64,000 nucleotides of DNA from Cristatella mucedo (GCA_009760855.2 WPIO01000132.1:534001-598000); one strand, 5' to 3'. Shown: positions 47,845 to 59,240, numbered from the stretch's first letter. Numbers and translations are program-made. Notes: generated from the sequence alone by a model not told the origin.

Positions 47845-48310
47845 CCGAGACAGTCCTTGCGATTGGCTCTCTGTGTGGCTTCAGTATGACACCCGACCGA
47901 TGATAAAGTGGAAACCTCAGCTCTGCTCGATCGTGGCAGGCAGCTTTTGCTGATTCTCGTGCAGCTGCATCCACCTGATGAACGAGGCACACGTTGGATC
48001 TGCTGCCAAGCATAGCTTTTCGTTTTGCAGCGGGTGCTGCGAGCTTCTGATTCGGCCGAGCCGAGCGAATTAACAGTATCCTACAACCTCTAGATAGCTA
48101 AGCTACAGACTCGGTTATGTCTCCATCGCCAGTACAAGTAACAACCAAGATCTAGACAGTCAAAAGCCGTGGAAGGGGCCAGACCTTGACCTTGGCACAG
48201 AGGCAGATGACCGAGACTACCCGAGTAGTAACAAGCTGCCAGATAGTCACGGAGCTCCGAAACAAAATTGCATAACGTCGCCAAAGTGGCACCAGGCTTG
48301 GCGCACACGA

Positions 48311-48362
48311 CTCGAGAAGCTTAATTCGAGGCTGGACTCGAGAAGCTTAATTCGAGGCTGGA
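48311..48362 (+). repeat. 26-bp perfect tandem duplication
   Basis: The unit ctcgagaagcttaattcgag plus gctgga occurs at 48311-48336 and 48337-48362 without a difference. No relation to the LINE or SINE families. Confidence 0.95.
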
Positions 48363-48589
48363 CGGCACGACACACAGTCTGCTAGTTTGCTGGAACAGAT
48401 ATCCGGGCTCCTTCAGGGGGCCGTGCATGTCCTACTCTGTCCACTGCTCAGATAAAAATCAGCCTGCCAGCCTGTGAGAGCTCAAGCTAGCCTTCCACTT
48501 CTCGCGCCTGACCACGCACGGTCTAGCCAGGATTGAGCCAAGAAGCAAGGGGGACTTTGACCTTGGCAGCTGACGAGTCGTACAAAATC

Positions 48590-49423
48590 TCCTGTAGCGC
48601 AATCAGGAAATCTAGGTGTCCTGTTTCAAAGTGACCTTTCATTAGACGACCAAATCAGCTCAACAGTCAAGTCTACCTACTTTCAGCTACATATTGCTAA
48701 AATTCGAGCTACAACTACAGGGATACTACATCCAAATTGGTCCATGCATTTGTGACATCCTGTCTCGACTTAAGTGACTCACTACTTGCTGGCCTACCGA
48801 CCTGTGCAATCAGGCACTTATAGTTGGTGCAAAACTCTGCAGTTAAGCTTGTCTGTCGTGAGAGTGACAGTTGCCGCATCACACCACTTCTTGCCGAGCT
48901 GCACTGGCACCCAATAAAGCAGTGCATCGACTTCAAGGTTCTGTCACTCACCTTTAGATCAAGGTTCTGTCACTCACCTTTAGGTCAAGGTTCTGTCACT
49001 CACCTTAAGGTCCTTCATTCTTTGGCTCCAGCCTACCTATTGGTTCTACTCTCCCTGCAGGCTAAGCCTTGTACCACCTGTTTGTCTGAATTTAGTTGTT
49101 TAGCAACACCACCTACGAACCTCAAATCCTTTGGAGACCAGGCCTTTAGTTCATATGTTCCCAAGAGCCTGGAACTCACTCCCGACTGACGTCACGCCAT
49201 CCTCTGACTTCGCCAAATTTGAAAAGAAGCTAAACATCCATCTATTTATCACGACAGTTAGTGGTTCCATGTGATTGGTCCTTTCTGTGATTATAGGTGC
49301 TGACACTGTGCATGTGGCCACTAATAGTATTTGCATGTCGACCCTGTGCATGTCACCTCTTACCACTTTATGCTTGTTGACTTTGAGTATGCTACCACTA
49401 ACCATTCGATCACGCTTCCTGTA
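48590..49423 (+). mobile_element. CR1/L2-like LINE fragment, older copy
   Basis: It reads SGNLGVLFQSDLSLDD-like sequence with frameshifts, then LVQNSAVKLVCRESDSCRIT, PLLAELHWHPIKQCIDFKVL and the 3' coding end (SFGDQAFSSYVPKSLELTPD). The untranslated region follows but its tail is missing, replaced by the next copy. It includes a 26-bp triplication at 48935-49012. Confidence 0.85.
48935..49012 (+). repeat. 26-bp tandem triplication inside a LINE
   Basis: The unit aaggttctgtcactcacctt plus taggtc is present three times at 48935, 48961 and 48987. Other LINE copies have it once. The extra 52 bases and a nearby 1-base loss keep the frame open. Confidence 0.95.
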
Positions 49424-50480
49424 ATCTTTCGAGCACCTCAAATTCTCTAAACTCACTTGCTGCATGCATTGATGACATCCTCACATGGATGGCAGCAAAT
49501 TTTCTAAAACTTAACGATGATAAAACTAACTTACTAGTTATGGGCAAACCCAGTGTGATTCAGAGATTGGACAGGCTGACTCTCAAAATTGGCTCTGCCA
49601 GCATTTCTCCAGTTGAATCAGCTCAAAATCTAGGTGTCATATTCCAAAGCGACCTCTCGTTAGACGACCATATCAGCTCCACAGTCAAATCCGCCTATTT
49701 TCAGCTTCATAACATTGCTAAAATTCGGGCTTGTTTAGATAAAGATACCACATCTAAGTTGGTCCATGCATTCGTGACATCCTGTCTCAACTTCTGCAAC
49801 TCACTGCTTACTGGCCTACCAGCATGTGCGATCAGGCGATTGCAGCTGGTGCAAAACTCGGCAGCTAGACTTGTCTGCCGTGAGCGTCGCAGTTGCCACA
49901 TTACTCCACTTCTGGCCGACCTGCACTGGCTACCAGTCAAGCAACAGATTGACTTCAAGGTTTTGTCGCTCACTTTTAGGTCCCTTCATTCTATGGCTCC
50001 AGCCTATCTGTCAGATATACTACCCCATCAGGCTAAGCATCGTACCACCAGCTTTTCGGAATCCAACAGTCAAGAAATACCTCGTACAAACCTTAAATCC
50101 TTTGGAGACCGTGCATTTAGTTCGTATGCTCCCAAAGCCCGGAACTCCCTCCCGACCTGCATCAGAACATCCCCTGACCTGACCACATTTAAAAGGAACC
50201 TAAAAACACACCTATTTAGGACAGCATTTAGTGGGTCCCTGTGATTCGTCCTTGATGTGCTTATGCGTGCTGACTCTGTGCATGCTGCCACTAACCACAT
50301 TTGCATGCTGACCCTGTGCATGTCACCCCTAACCATATTATTCATTTCGCTTGTTTTTCAAGCATGATTTTACTTACCATTCAATTGCATTTCACTTTAC
50401 AGCAAATGTAAAGCATCTAGAGCGAGATAAAGTTCTCTGAGGGCGCTTTATCAAGTGAATTATTATTATTATTGTTATTA
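49424..50480 (+). mobile_element. CR1/L2-like LINE, 5'-truncated, well preserved
   Basis: It starts at the gagcacctcaaattctctaa block (STSNSLNSLAACIDDI), just after the catalytic YADD box. It runs through the whole C-terminal region, stop at about 50242, the untranslated region and the tail (gggcgctttatcaagtgaat, then ATT units). It is the best preserved copy of this part in the window and lies directly behind an older copy in the same orientation. Confidence 0.9.
49489..50244 (+). pseudogene. LINE ORF2 C-terminal 251 codons
   Basis: Open from MAANFLKLNDDKTNLLVMGK through SAQNLGVIFQSDLSLDDHIS, KIRACLDKDTTSKLVHAFVT, LVQNSAARLVCRERRSCHIT, PLLADLHWLPVKQQIDFKVL and KARNSLPTCIRTSPDLTTFK to RTAFSGSL. 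No catalytic residues are present, so it is a truncated relic despite the open frame. Confidence 0.88.
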
Positions 50481-50562
50481 CAGCATATGTAAAGTGCCTA
50501 GAAAGAGATTAAGTTCTCCAAGAGTGCTACACAAACGTATTATTATTAGTATTATTGTTATA
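50481..50562 (+). mobile_element. LINE tail fragment with (ATT)n
   Basis: Contains cagcatatgtaaagtgccta, gaaagagattaagttctcca and a (TAT)n end, directly behind the previous copy and in the same orientation. Confidence 0.8.
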
Positions 50563-50801
50563 AAAAGGCAGGTGGCATGTCGTTCGGGCTGCCTATCTCT
50601 GCGGAGCATGCCCAATTGGGCTGGTCCACGGGTGAGAGAGCCCTTTGGCCCCAATCCCTTGCTTACACTTAGGTCCGACGGCAGTGAGCCGAGTATTGAC
50701 AAAAGAGGGGAAGGGAGCAAATGCCTGCCTGCACTGGATCGAGGGGAATGCAAAGGGCGACAGGTGGAAAAGAGAACGATGCGGCACATGGGAAGGAAGG
50801 A

Positions 50802-50803
<2 letters not shown>

Positions 50804-50845
<42 letters not shown>

Positions 50846-50847
50846 GG

Positions 50848-50930
<83 letters not shown>
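50804..50930. repeat. (GA)n microsatellite
   Basis: About 60 GA units with a few GG interruptions. Confidence 0.95.
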
Positions 50931-53600
50931 CTGCCGAGAATGCAATCATTTGCTGAGTTGAATTTGAAAGAGTGCAAAACCAGAGGGAGGAGAAAAAGTG
51001 AAGATGGAGCAATGTAGAGGAGAATATAAGGAGAGCCTGGAAAAAAGGCTGACAGGAAGACACCAGTGTGAACGAAGAGAGTGGATAAGAGAGACAGTAA
51101 CAAATAACAAGCTATATGCAAACCCTGTGAAGCTATGCTGCCAGTTCGACTCCTAGACCTACTCGTCGGCACAGGAAAGTGGAGGGAACACGATGCCAAG
51201 ACAGGAAGCACAGACGTGCAATGCATCAGCTCACTCGGACGACTGCTCATCACCAAACACCTTTGACGCAGGACTATGGCAGCACGGCAGCACTGCAGAC
51301 CTGCAAGTTGAAGGACCATGATCCGGAATCTGGAAGTCACCTTACAGCACTCTGACAGGCAGGGCAGAACTGAACCTTTTATCTCCTGCTTGACACCACT
51401 CGGGCGGCCAAAGGGAACCGTGCTCAGTTTGTCTTGTCGGTTTTGTACTCGTCACGTGGCTGATGATCCAGGGTGCCCATCGGCCATCGTAAAGCGAGCT
51501 CATTGGCAGCATCGTGGTGACACAGCAGAGGCACTGTCACAACATTAAATACAGGAACCGAGTCTTCGACCAGCCAAGCCGACAATTGAGCCCTGGCACT
51601 TGAGCACTACCGATCAAGCCACCGAACACGAACGAAGCCATCTTGCTCAAAGCGCTACCATTGCAACCGGCTCGTATGATCGCTAACCGATCGCATGCAC
51701 GTGCGGCAGAAATTTCCGAGGCAGGCTGCCTTCACCTGGAAGCCCCCAAACCGGAAGCCAAGGGAGGGGAAGTGCCGGCTGCTTTTGGGTGGGCTGCAGT
51801 CTGTGAGTCTGCTCAATTCGGTATGCTTGTGAGGCACAGACAACTAAACAAAACTCTGTTTTGACCGGCCATAGGAACGAAGGAACTTCGAGTGCACTGG
51901 TTTCATGAGTTCACGTGTGACGACTAGCGACATTCGACTACTTACCGAAACCTAGTAACCAGTGCCTGCATTGCAAGTCGGCAAGACGAGAACTGCCACA
52001 GTTATTATAAATAAATAGATATAAAACTGCACGTGCATCACCTTCACACAGGACAGCATGAATACGTCTGGCAAGTGTCCGTGGGAACGGCGTTCAACAC
52101 TGTTTGCACAGCTAGTGCAGATCGCATCGCCTACACACACACTGTGCCCATGTGCTGGGATTCAGCTGCCATCGTGCAAGCAGGAACTCGAGCCTCGACT
52201 TCGAGACGATCGACTGCCTGCTGCCGCATGGAATGCACACGCACTGACGACCACCGACCATGTGGAGCACGAATTAGCACTCGTGAGTCACCCTTATTAA
52301 TACGAAAACGATGATTTCGTCTAATGAAACACTTAGGCATCCTTCGTCAGATACGCCAGCCATAAAAAGAGTGGGTCATCAGCTACCTTTGTGCGTGTGC
52401 GTGACTACCTACTGCCTGCAAACGTTCGCTGGTAATCGGCCAGAGAGTGCAACGAGAACTCCCGCTCCAAGCCGCAGACCTTCGAGCTCGGCACGCTCAA
52501 ACGCAAACATCGCATGCTGAACTCCAAGAATGGTAGCCAACCAGGTTCTGAGCAAAGCAAAGCGAAGCCGACGCAGAGCACTTGCAGGCTTGAATGCCAC
52601 GGGTGCATCTTCCCGGTCCGGTCTTGTACTTTGCTCCTCGTGTGCACGAAGATGACGCCGACAGAAAACCGCGCCAGCTGTAAGGCGCCTAGAGGTTGAC
52701 TGCAGGCAAACGTAATGCACGCTGCTGCTGCTGGTGGATTCGGCGGCAGCAGCACTGCCCGGCTCCGAGCCAAAGCCGCTCGCGAGAGAAGCCCGAGCAC
52801 AAATCATAGCTGCCGAAATTCAGCTCCATGCCCGGTCACCCTTTTGCGACTGCGCCACGTCTGCTCCACGTGCAAGCTGCTGGATGCTCGCAGCGACCAT
52901 TCACGCGCACCCCTAGAGCCGGCGACGCGAGCCGCGATACCGCCGGGGCTGCACCTCCTAAGCAGCACCATTAACATAGCGACGACAAGTGGAGATAATC
53001 TTCATCACACGTTCGTCACGAGGAGGCCAGCCCTAGCAGTGCCATTACATACCCACTTCTCTGAAAAGGCCTCAAACTCTCTTTAGTCCTGCGCTCTGCT
53101 GGAAATCTTTCTATGAATCGAAGAAATCGGGCAGGCGACAACCGGGTGCCGCTTTTTAAACGGAGCACGAAGTCACAGCCGTCGTGCGAAATTGACAACA
53201 GCCAACTGGCCCTTCTCAAGCAAACGCCAGCCACCGCAGATCGCAGGGCGTCCCCGCAAAGTTAATGCTGCGCACTGGACGCACCGTCCAGCGGAAGCTG
53301 CTTCTTCAGTGTCTCACCGAGGCCGCTTTGATCGACGAGCTAGGGTCAGTTCGTCATACCGCGAACAGGAATTCGGCACGCGCTGGTTACGCCCACGGGC
53401 GGCCCAAGGTGCCGCAAGTCAACTTCGACGCTATCTTCATGTGACACTTCTGACAAGCTGCCACAGACGCGCAATCGGGCAAGTAAACTACTTGACAGCA
53501 TGCGTGTACAAACACCGCGTTAATTTGAAATGAAGCCATCGGCGGCTTCGCTGCGGACTAATGCACGAGCGGCTGGCCCCAATTGCATCTTTTTCGAGCA
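50931..53600. other. Unassigned stretch
   Basis: No LINE or SINE fragment recognised. Open frames are short. A minus-strand segment near 52040-52115 (SHGHLPDVFMLSC) is protein-like but unsupported. Confidence 0.35.
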
Positions 53601-53639
53601 AAGATCAAAACTGAGGCGTGCCGACGCGAGGACCAACTT

Positions 53640-54240
53640 CCAAAATAAAGTATAGCGTGCATCTGCACCGGCTCCCCGGTCTAGCGCTTCCACGCACTCT
53701 CGCCCGCGGTCGCGTCCGACGGACCGATTTCTAGGCCACTAATCGCAAGGCCAGCGGACGCTCTTCCAATATCACACGCCGCCGATATAAAATTACGGGC
53801 TGATCTCCATCTCGCCATCATCGCCATCTCGCCGGACACACTGGCTCTCACGCGCGCGCCGCGGCGCTTCGGCTGCTGACGATATAAATAAACACGGCGT
53901 CTGCGCCCGGAAACTCATCTCGCGTAGCCGCGAACTAGCTCCGCGTACGGCGGATCCACTGTTAGAAGTGATCAGAGAGCTAGGAAACTGCACCGGGGCT
54001 CAGACGCGAGTGCGGCAGCCATCGAAAGCAACCAGCGCCGCTAACCAGTTAGGACACTTACCCCTGCCATCTTTACCTGACCCGGCGCTGTCGTCTACTA
54101 GTGCAGCGGTTGACAGTGTACTCGTAATTAATAAGCTCGCTATTTATCTCGTTTTTATTCCTTAATAATAATTATATTTATTTATTTTGTCTCAAATTCT
54201 ATAAAAAAGGATTTCGCCAATCTACCACTAGCAGAGCAAC
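53640..54240 (+). mobile_element. Possible LTR-retroelement remnant
   Basis: A CpG-rich block unlike its surroundings has gatataaaattac (53785-53797) and gatataaataaacacggcg (53880-53899), which could be promoter and polyadenylation elements of an LTR. After these comes cggatccactgttagaagtg, which recalls the start of an internal region. I see no second LTR, no gag or pol homology and no target duplication, so this is only a suggestion. Confidence 0.2.
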
Positions 54241-54248
54241 GCGGGCGT

Positions 54249-54554
54249 TTAGAAATGGCTTGAGTCGCCTCGTCCGGTCCGGTCTCCATAGCGGCGTACA
54301 CTATCCTTATCGCAGCGACTAATGTCTTCCAATTTAGCATCGCCACGTGGTACCAACGTCTCAGTTTCTAGCCTTATTGGTGAGCACTCCTCATCCGCGC
54401 TAGATCGGCCTGGAATGTTTAGCGGGCGTCGCGTTTCTCGTACGAGCGTCGTTAGCCCCGCGATGCACTTCGCGGACACCGCAGCGGCTGCCCTTGCTGA
54501 CTCTCGCCGCGCTGCTCGTTCTAGCTCGGCGCGACTGCGGCGTCTGCCGGTCAT
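54249..54554 (-). CDS. Unrecognised 101-codon open frame
   Basis: Met start to TAA stop, Arg- and Ala-rich N-terminal half (SRAELERAARRESARAAAAV) and a Ser/Asp/Glu-containing C-terminal half (SRCDKDSVRRYGDRTGRGDS). CpG-rich DNA makes open frames on both strands likely by chance, and a 103-codon frame overlaps on the plus strand. No family recognised. Confidence 0.15.
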   Translation of the reverse strand: MTGRRRSRAELERAARRESARAAAAVSAKCIAGLTTLVRETRRPLNIPGRSSADEECSPIRLETETLVPRGDAKLEDISRCDKDSVRRYGDRTGRGDSSHF

Positions 54555-54691
54555 ACTGTTTCCTTGCGCAGCGTTGCGCTGCGATCTTCCACACTTCGCG
54601 CGCCGTACATTACCCCACGCGCGGCTCGCTTGAAAGGCCGTGCCTGTCCGATCTAAATAAAGACCGTGCTTATCTTTTATGAATATGTCAG

Positions 54692-54753
54692 TTCAAAACA
54701 GACGGTTGAAAGAAGAAAATGAATCACTTTCAGAAGAACTTGCACAGTGCCAG
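54692..54753 (+). CDS. Candidate coiled-coil exon of an unknown gene
   Basis: 62 bases between an acceptor-like tttatgaatatgtcag and a donor cag followed by gtaaat. Read in the open phase it gives QNRRLKEENESLSEELAQCQ, a strong heptad-like coiled-coil pattern. It is AT-richer than its flank and not part of any repeat here. No neighbouring exon was found on the plus strand, so the gene is unknown. Confidence 0.35.
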
Positions 54754-54989
54754 GTAAATGCTGCGTAATACCTCATGCGTGGTGCTCGAGCGCCTTGCAA
54801 TCACTATTCGGGCATGCTCGTGCGTGCTAGTGCTCAAGCCCACGTCTCACTTCTAGCACTGAAGACGTGGCCGTACCTGAAAGCCGCCATCGGGTTCAGC
54901 TGAGGGAAAATCGCTCTTGATGTCGTTGCTTGACTCTGTGTGGGCTTGCATGTCTCGGGCGTATGCAACTGTCTGTTTAGCAATGCTGG

Positions 54990-55013
54990 GGTAGCAAAGT
55001 TAGGCTCACGTTG

Positions 55014-55082
<69 letters not shown>

Positions 55083-55154
55083 ATAGAAAAGATAATGACT
55101 TAGAGATAGAAGGAGTGAGAGGGGGAGGTGGGTAGCAAAGTTAGGCTCACGTTG

Positions 55155-55239
<85 letters not shown>

Positions 55240-55287
55240 ATAGAAAAGATAATGACTTAGAGATAGAAGGAGTGAGAGGGGGAGGTG
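54990..55287 (+). repeat. Tandem duplication of about 150 bp carrying (GA)n
   Basis: Unit 1 (54990-55130) and unit 2 (55131-55287) both read ggtagcaaagttaggctcac, gttgaaatacagag, (AG)n, then acatagaaaagataatgact and agagggggaggtg. The units differ only in (GA)n length. Confidence 0.95.
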
Positions 55288-55403
55288 AGAGAGACAGCAG
55301 AGCAGGAGTGTGAGAGGAGAGATGAAAGAAGGGGGAGAGTGAAAGTGGGGTGAGAAATGATAGACGAGAAAGGAGGATGAAGAGAGATCGCTAGATTGAC
55401 AGT

Positions 55404-55530
<127 letters not shown>

Positions 55531-55740
55531 AGGTAGATAGAGAGTTAGAGTAGTTGCCATATGCCTTCAAGAGAGTAGCTGACCATGGTCCCACAAAAGC
55601 TTTTGGCATGGGCACATGTAGGAATTTTCATCGAAGACATAAGATATCAGCTGTAATTTGAGGAACTACTGCTCGAGCACATCAGGAATCGTATGATTAT
55701 CACGTGCCTCGTCCGCGGCTGCCTGTCTTCCTTCCTTCCT

Positions 55741-55938
55741 TTAGGAATATTTAGCTGAACGGAAGATGCCTTTCAGCTTCCTATTCTCAAAAGAAGAAAA
55801 GTAGCGTTTCAAATAGCACCCCCTTTCATATCCATTGAGAAGCCAGTCAGTGTATTGCTTGTCGGTTTCGTCTCCCACGCGACAATCACAATTGGCCACC
55901 TTGTTTGAGCCAAGCACAGAGGCTGCAACCAGTTGCAC
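55741..55938 (-). CDS. Unrecognised 65-codon open frame, possibly a terminal exon
   Basis: Protein-like composition: VANCDCRVGDETDKQYTDWL then LNGYERGCYLKRYFSSFENR and KLKGIFRSAKYS before TAA. The minus strand has an acceptor-like ggttgcag just inside its start. It is not part of a known repeat in this window. No family recognised. Confidence 0.25.
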   Translation of the reverse strand: MQLVAASVLGSNKVANCDCRVGDETDKQYTDWLLNGYERGCYLKRYFSSFENRKLKGIFRSAKYS

Positions 55939-56607
55939 TGCCTGCGTGCATTCTTGCTGCGACTTGGTTTCGACTTGGCTCTGCTACTTTTTGGCTTGTC
56001 AGCAGTTTTGGTTTGTTAGCAAGTTGATGGCAAAATAAAAGGTTGTCTTTTTCTACTCTCTAAGCAGTGAAGCATGCCCTTGGCTGCAGCATGTGCAGCT
56101 CTTACTGACAGCTGTAGACCGGCACATTATCCTGCTCGCTAAATCGAAGAGCAGTTTCAAAGACACATGCGTTCGGCATCTGTGCCTATATTGTGCAGTC
56201 AAAGCCTAAGCAGCCCCTCTGTATGCCAGAGGTAGCCCGACGCAGCAGTTAGGTCACACAATAGCTCAAGGTATCCGGTGTAGCTTTCTAATGTTGAAGA
56301 ACCGTCGTCTCCTAGCTGGACAGGATGGCTTAACAAGCCTATCGGTGAAGCTCGGACAGTGCAGGTGTCAATTTGAACTCAATGCGCCGGTTCTGCCATC
56401 GTGTGGCTGCAGAGGTCTAGAGGGCTGCCCATCCTGCTTGTGATGCTTCATCTTGCTGCCTGTGGGAGTGCTACATGCAGCAATGCATGCTGACTCACTC
56501 ACGTGCCGGCCACGTGCTGGAGGCCTTCCGCTAGTGCTCTCACTGCGCCGGCGATGGCCGTGGCTGCCGAATTGCCGTTAGATGTATCTGCCCTGCCATC
56601 GCTAAAA

Positions 56608-56752
56608 AAGTAAACATTAGCCGATCAAACGGCCTCATTTATATAATGGCGCCAGAGCCTTAGTGGCCACAATTCCGCATGCAACAGGCTCGAAGGATCG
56701 CCTGCTGCAGGACTCGAACTCGCGACCCCGGTCGTAACAAGCACTTTGTGGT
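56608..56752 (-). mobile_element. Diverged SINE2
   Basis: The plus strand shows ttagccgatcaaacggcctc, atttatataatggcgccaga, gccttagtggccacaattcc, cgcatgcaacaggctcgaag, gatcgcctgctgcaggactc and gaactcgcgaccccggtcgt. The order fits SINE2 but the core hairpin has decayed. Confidence 0.6.
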
Positions 56753-56934
56753 ATTGGAGAAAATGCCACCATCGTTTGTAGCGGTCACAATCAAGGTTTC
56801 TGGGTCAGAATTGCAGGTTCAATAGTTGAGCCTCAGATGCCTGCACAAGACATCGCAGTCACGTGTCAGGCTGAGCTCATGTCGCTGTGTGCTTTTTCCT
56901 TGTGCCTTTTGCTCGGTTGGGGGTTCTTACAAAA

Positions 56935-57085
56935 GTAAAGGTGAGCTTTTTCAACTGTCTCATTTATATAGCCGTGGAGTTCTCTTTGCGGCTATCAGCC
57001 CGCTTGCAGCATGCATTACAGAATGGTCTTCGGCAGGACTCGAAGTCGCTACCTGGGTCGAGCGAGTGCCTCGAGGCTAGGATCC
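56935..57085 (-). mobile_element. Diverged SINE2
   Basis: The plus strand shows tcaactgtctcatttatata, gcggctatcagcccgcttgc and cggcaggactcgaagtcgct, in SINE2 order, more diverged than the copy at 56.6 kb. Confidence 0.45.
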
Positions 57086-57803
57086 GGTTATTCGGTGGCC
57101 CGACGTTTTTAATATAAAAAAGCAGCCACGTGGATCTCGAGCGGCTGATCAATTAGTACTAGCCAAACTTCGTCTGTGCAGCTCGCTCAGCGTCTTGCCG
57201 AATTGGAAGCAAATTGTCTCCACTTGCCGTAGCTTCCCGGGGGGGGGGAGGAGGGAGGCTGCTATGCACGGTTTTGCAGGGCGATATGTCCCCCGCAGTG
57301 CATTTGTCCCCGAAGTGTGCCCTGCACGCACTGTCAACTTGGCTACTTGCCAGCCCAGTGCAGTCTGCCCGGCGGCTGATTTCGGAGTGAGTGCAAGGAG
57401 CTGGCAGCAGAAACAAGGCTGGTCCTTGACTGCAGCTCTGCACCTTGGCGCTTGCGCTGCAGCCGAGCCTAGGCGCCCCCTAGCGGGCCAAACTGCTGGC
57501 ACCGCTAGGGGCCGCCCTTGCCAGTCACCCCACATACGTCACGGCCATGCTCTGCTGAGGAGATGGATGAGAAGGTCTGCACACTAGGGTAGTGACGTTT
57601 AGGCGTTGAGAAACTCGGATTCCAAAGCTCGTGCTGTTACTCGGGACGAGCAGTAAGCGATGCAATTGTCACACACCACTTCTGCCGGGCCGGGGAGGGG
57701 AGGCATTATGTGGCGTGTAACAAATGGTCGCTCACGGCAATTTTTTGTTCGCCACTTAACGTGATAATGCGATGATGTGGAGGTGACTTGAAATGTCTCT
57801 CAC

Positions 57804-57883
57804 CTTACCGACTCCTGTCCACATTGAGCTTATGTCACCAGTGATAGCCATGAGGCTGTAGGTTGTATCAATGACAGGCCGTA
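57804..57883 (-). CDS. Candidate 80-nt exon of an unknown gene
   Basis: The minus strand has acceptor-like aggccgcaag, then 26 codons reading RPVIDTTYSLMAITGDISSM and WTGVGK, then gtgaga; an alternative donor gtaagg lies 5 bases earlier. No stop or repeat is inside. I do not recognise the protein, and no partner exon was found. Confidence 0.3.
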
Positions 57884-58259
57884 CTTGCGGCCTGTTGGTC
57901 GCACCGAAAGCTGCCGCTGCATGTGTCATCGTCGGCTGGCATCGATTTGCCAGTTGGAAGCACGGTCTACTTCTCGAGAAGCTGTCAGGCGGTAGCCGGG
58001 TTCTGCTCCTCGATTCTGGTGACATGGTCAGCAACAATGGGCGAATCCGCCAGTCGTAATTGATATGAATTGGCTTTTGCTAACGAAGCAGCAGCAGCAG
58101 CTTTGCTTGTGCACTGGTCTGCAATGGGTGGCTATCTTGTCAGCCGCTACCGATACCCGTCGGGCTGCCGCTCCATTGGGCCGGCCACTGAGAGCTGTGC
58201 TGTGTGGCTGGCGCTTAGCATTCCCGGCGATTGCGGGTATGCGTGTTTGCATGTGCGTG

Positions 58260-58272
58260 TTTGCGTGCGTGC

Positions 58273-58328
<56 letters not shown>

Positions 58329-58332
58329 ATGT

Positions 58333-58424
<92 letters not shown>
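58260..58424. repeat. (GT)n microsatellite
   Basis: About 80 GT units with two short interruptions (gtgcatgtg and tttgtg near 58327-58340). Confidence 0.96.
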
Positions 58425-58428
<4 letters not shown>

Positions 58429-58815
58429 GATGATGAAATGAAGAGGCTGGGAGGTGCTCCAGCCCAGGTAGAGGTGCTGCCATAGGCTATTCGTTGAACC
58501 GGAGACTCTCTCGTGTGGCTCCTCTTCTGGCGTATTTTGTGCGGCTCTAGCAAAGAGCTCTCCCAAAGCAAAGAGCCGAGAAAGAAGCGGCCGTTCTCGT
58601 CTGTGGCTGAGAGCCCTCAGCCGTGAGGAGGAGCAGGGGTGACCAGCTGCTCAGGCAGGCCCTCGGCCGTGCCTCCTTGTCCCCACCTGCCCCCTTGACT
58701 GCTTATCAGTAGCTAGCTGGCGCCGGGTCACTCAGTGACTTCTGCTGACCTGCAGTCGGCTCTGCAACCTCCTACCCCCCCTGTCCACCACAAATGTGCG
58801 AACAAGTGTGCAGGA

Positions 58816-59240
58816 GATAATAATAATAATACACTTGATAAAGCGCCGTCAGAGAACCCAGTCTCTTTCTAGGCGCTTTACATTTGCTGCAAAGGAACCA
58901 CGATCGAGTGGTGAATGGTATCATGCTTGATAAACAACGTGAATAACATGTTTAGTGGTGACATGCATAGGGTCAGCACGCAAGTATGTTTAGTGGTAGC
59001 ATGCACAGTGTCAGCACGCATAAGCACATAATGGACGAATCACATGGACCCAGTAAATACTGTCATAAATAGGTGCGTTTTTAGTTTCTTTTTAAATGTG
59101 GTCAAGTCGGGGGATGTCGTGACCGAAGTCGGGAGTGAGTTCCAGGCTTTGGGAGCATACGAACTAAAGGCACGGTCTCCAAAGGATTTGAGGTTTTGTA
59201 CGAGGTATAAGTAAGCAGTTAGATTCCAAAAAGCCAGTGG
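58816..59240 (-). mobile_element. CR1/L2-like LINE 3' fragment (copy A)
   Basis: The plus strand starts (ATA)n, then acttgataaagcgccgtcag and the hairpin, the untranslated region, and the reversed coding end (gggagtgagttccaggcttt, cacggtctccaaaggatttg). It breaks off at the serine-rich ESNS block, where copy B begins. Confidence 0.88.

Larger units (their letters stand above)
45561..48590. other. Unassigned stretch with microsatellites
   Basis: Contains (GA)n-rich sequence at 46.8-47.15 kb, (AC)n at 47.8 kb and a 26-bp tandem repeat at 48.3 kb. No gene supported. Confidence 0.4.
55939..57750. other. Mostly unassigned, with two SINE remnants
   Basis: Apart from the two SINE2-like pieces, no gene or repeat is recognised. 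A poly-G run lies at about 57239. Confidence 0.35.

Noticed and set aside
58028-58571. HTHTHT / VCVCVC frames
   Set aside because: They are translations of (GT)n.
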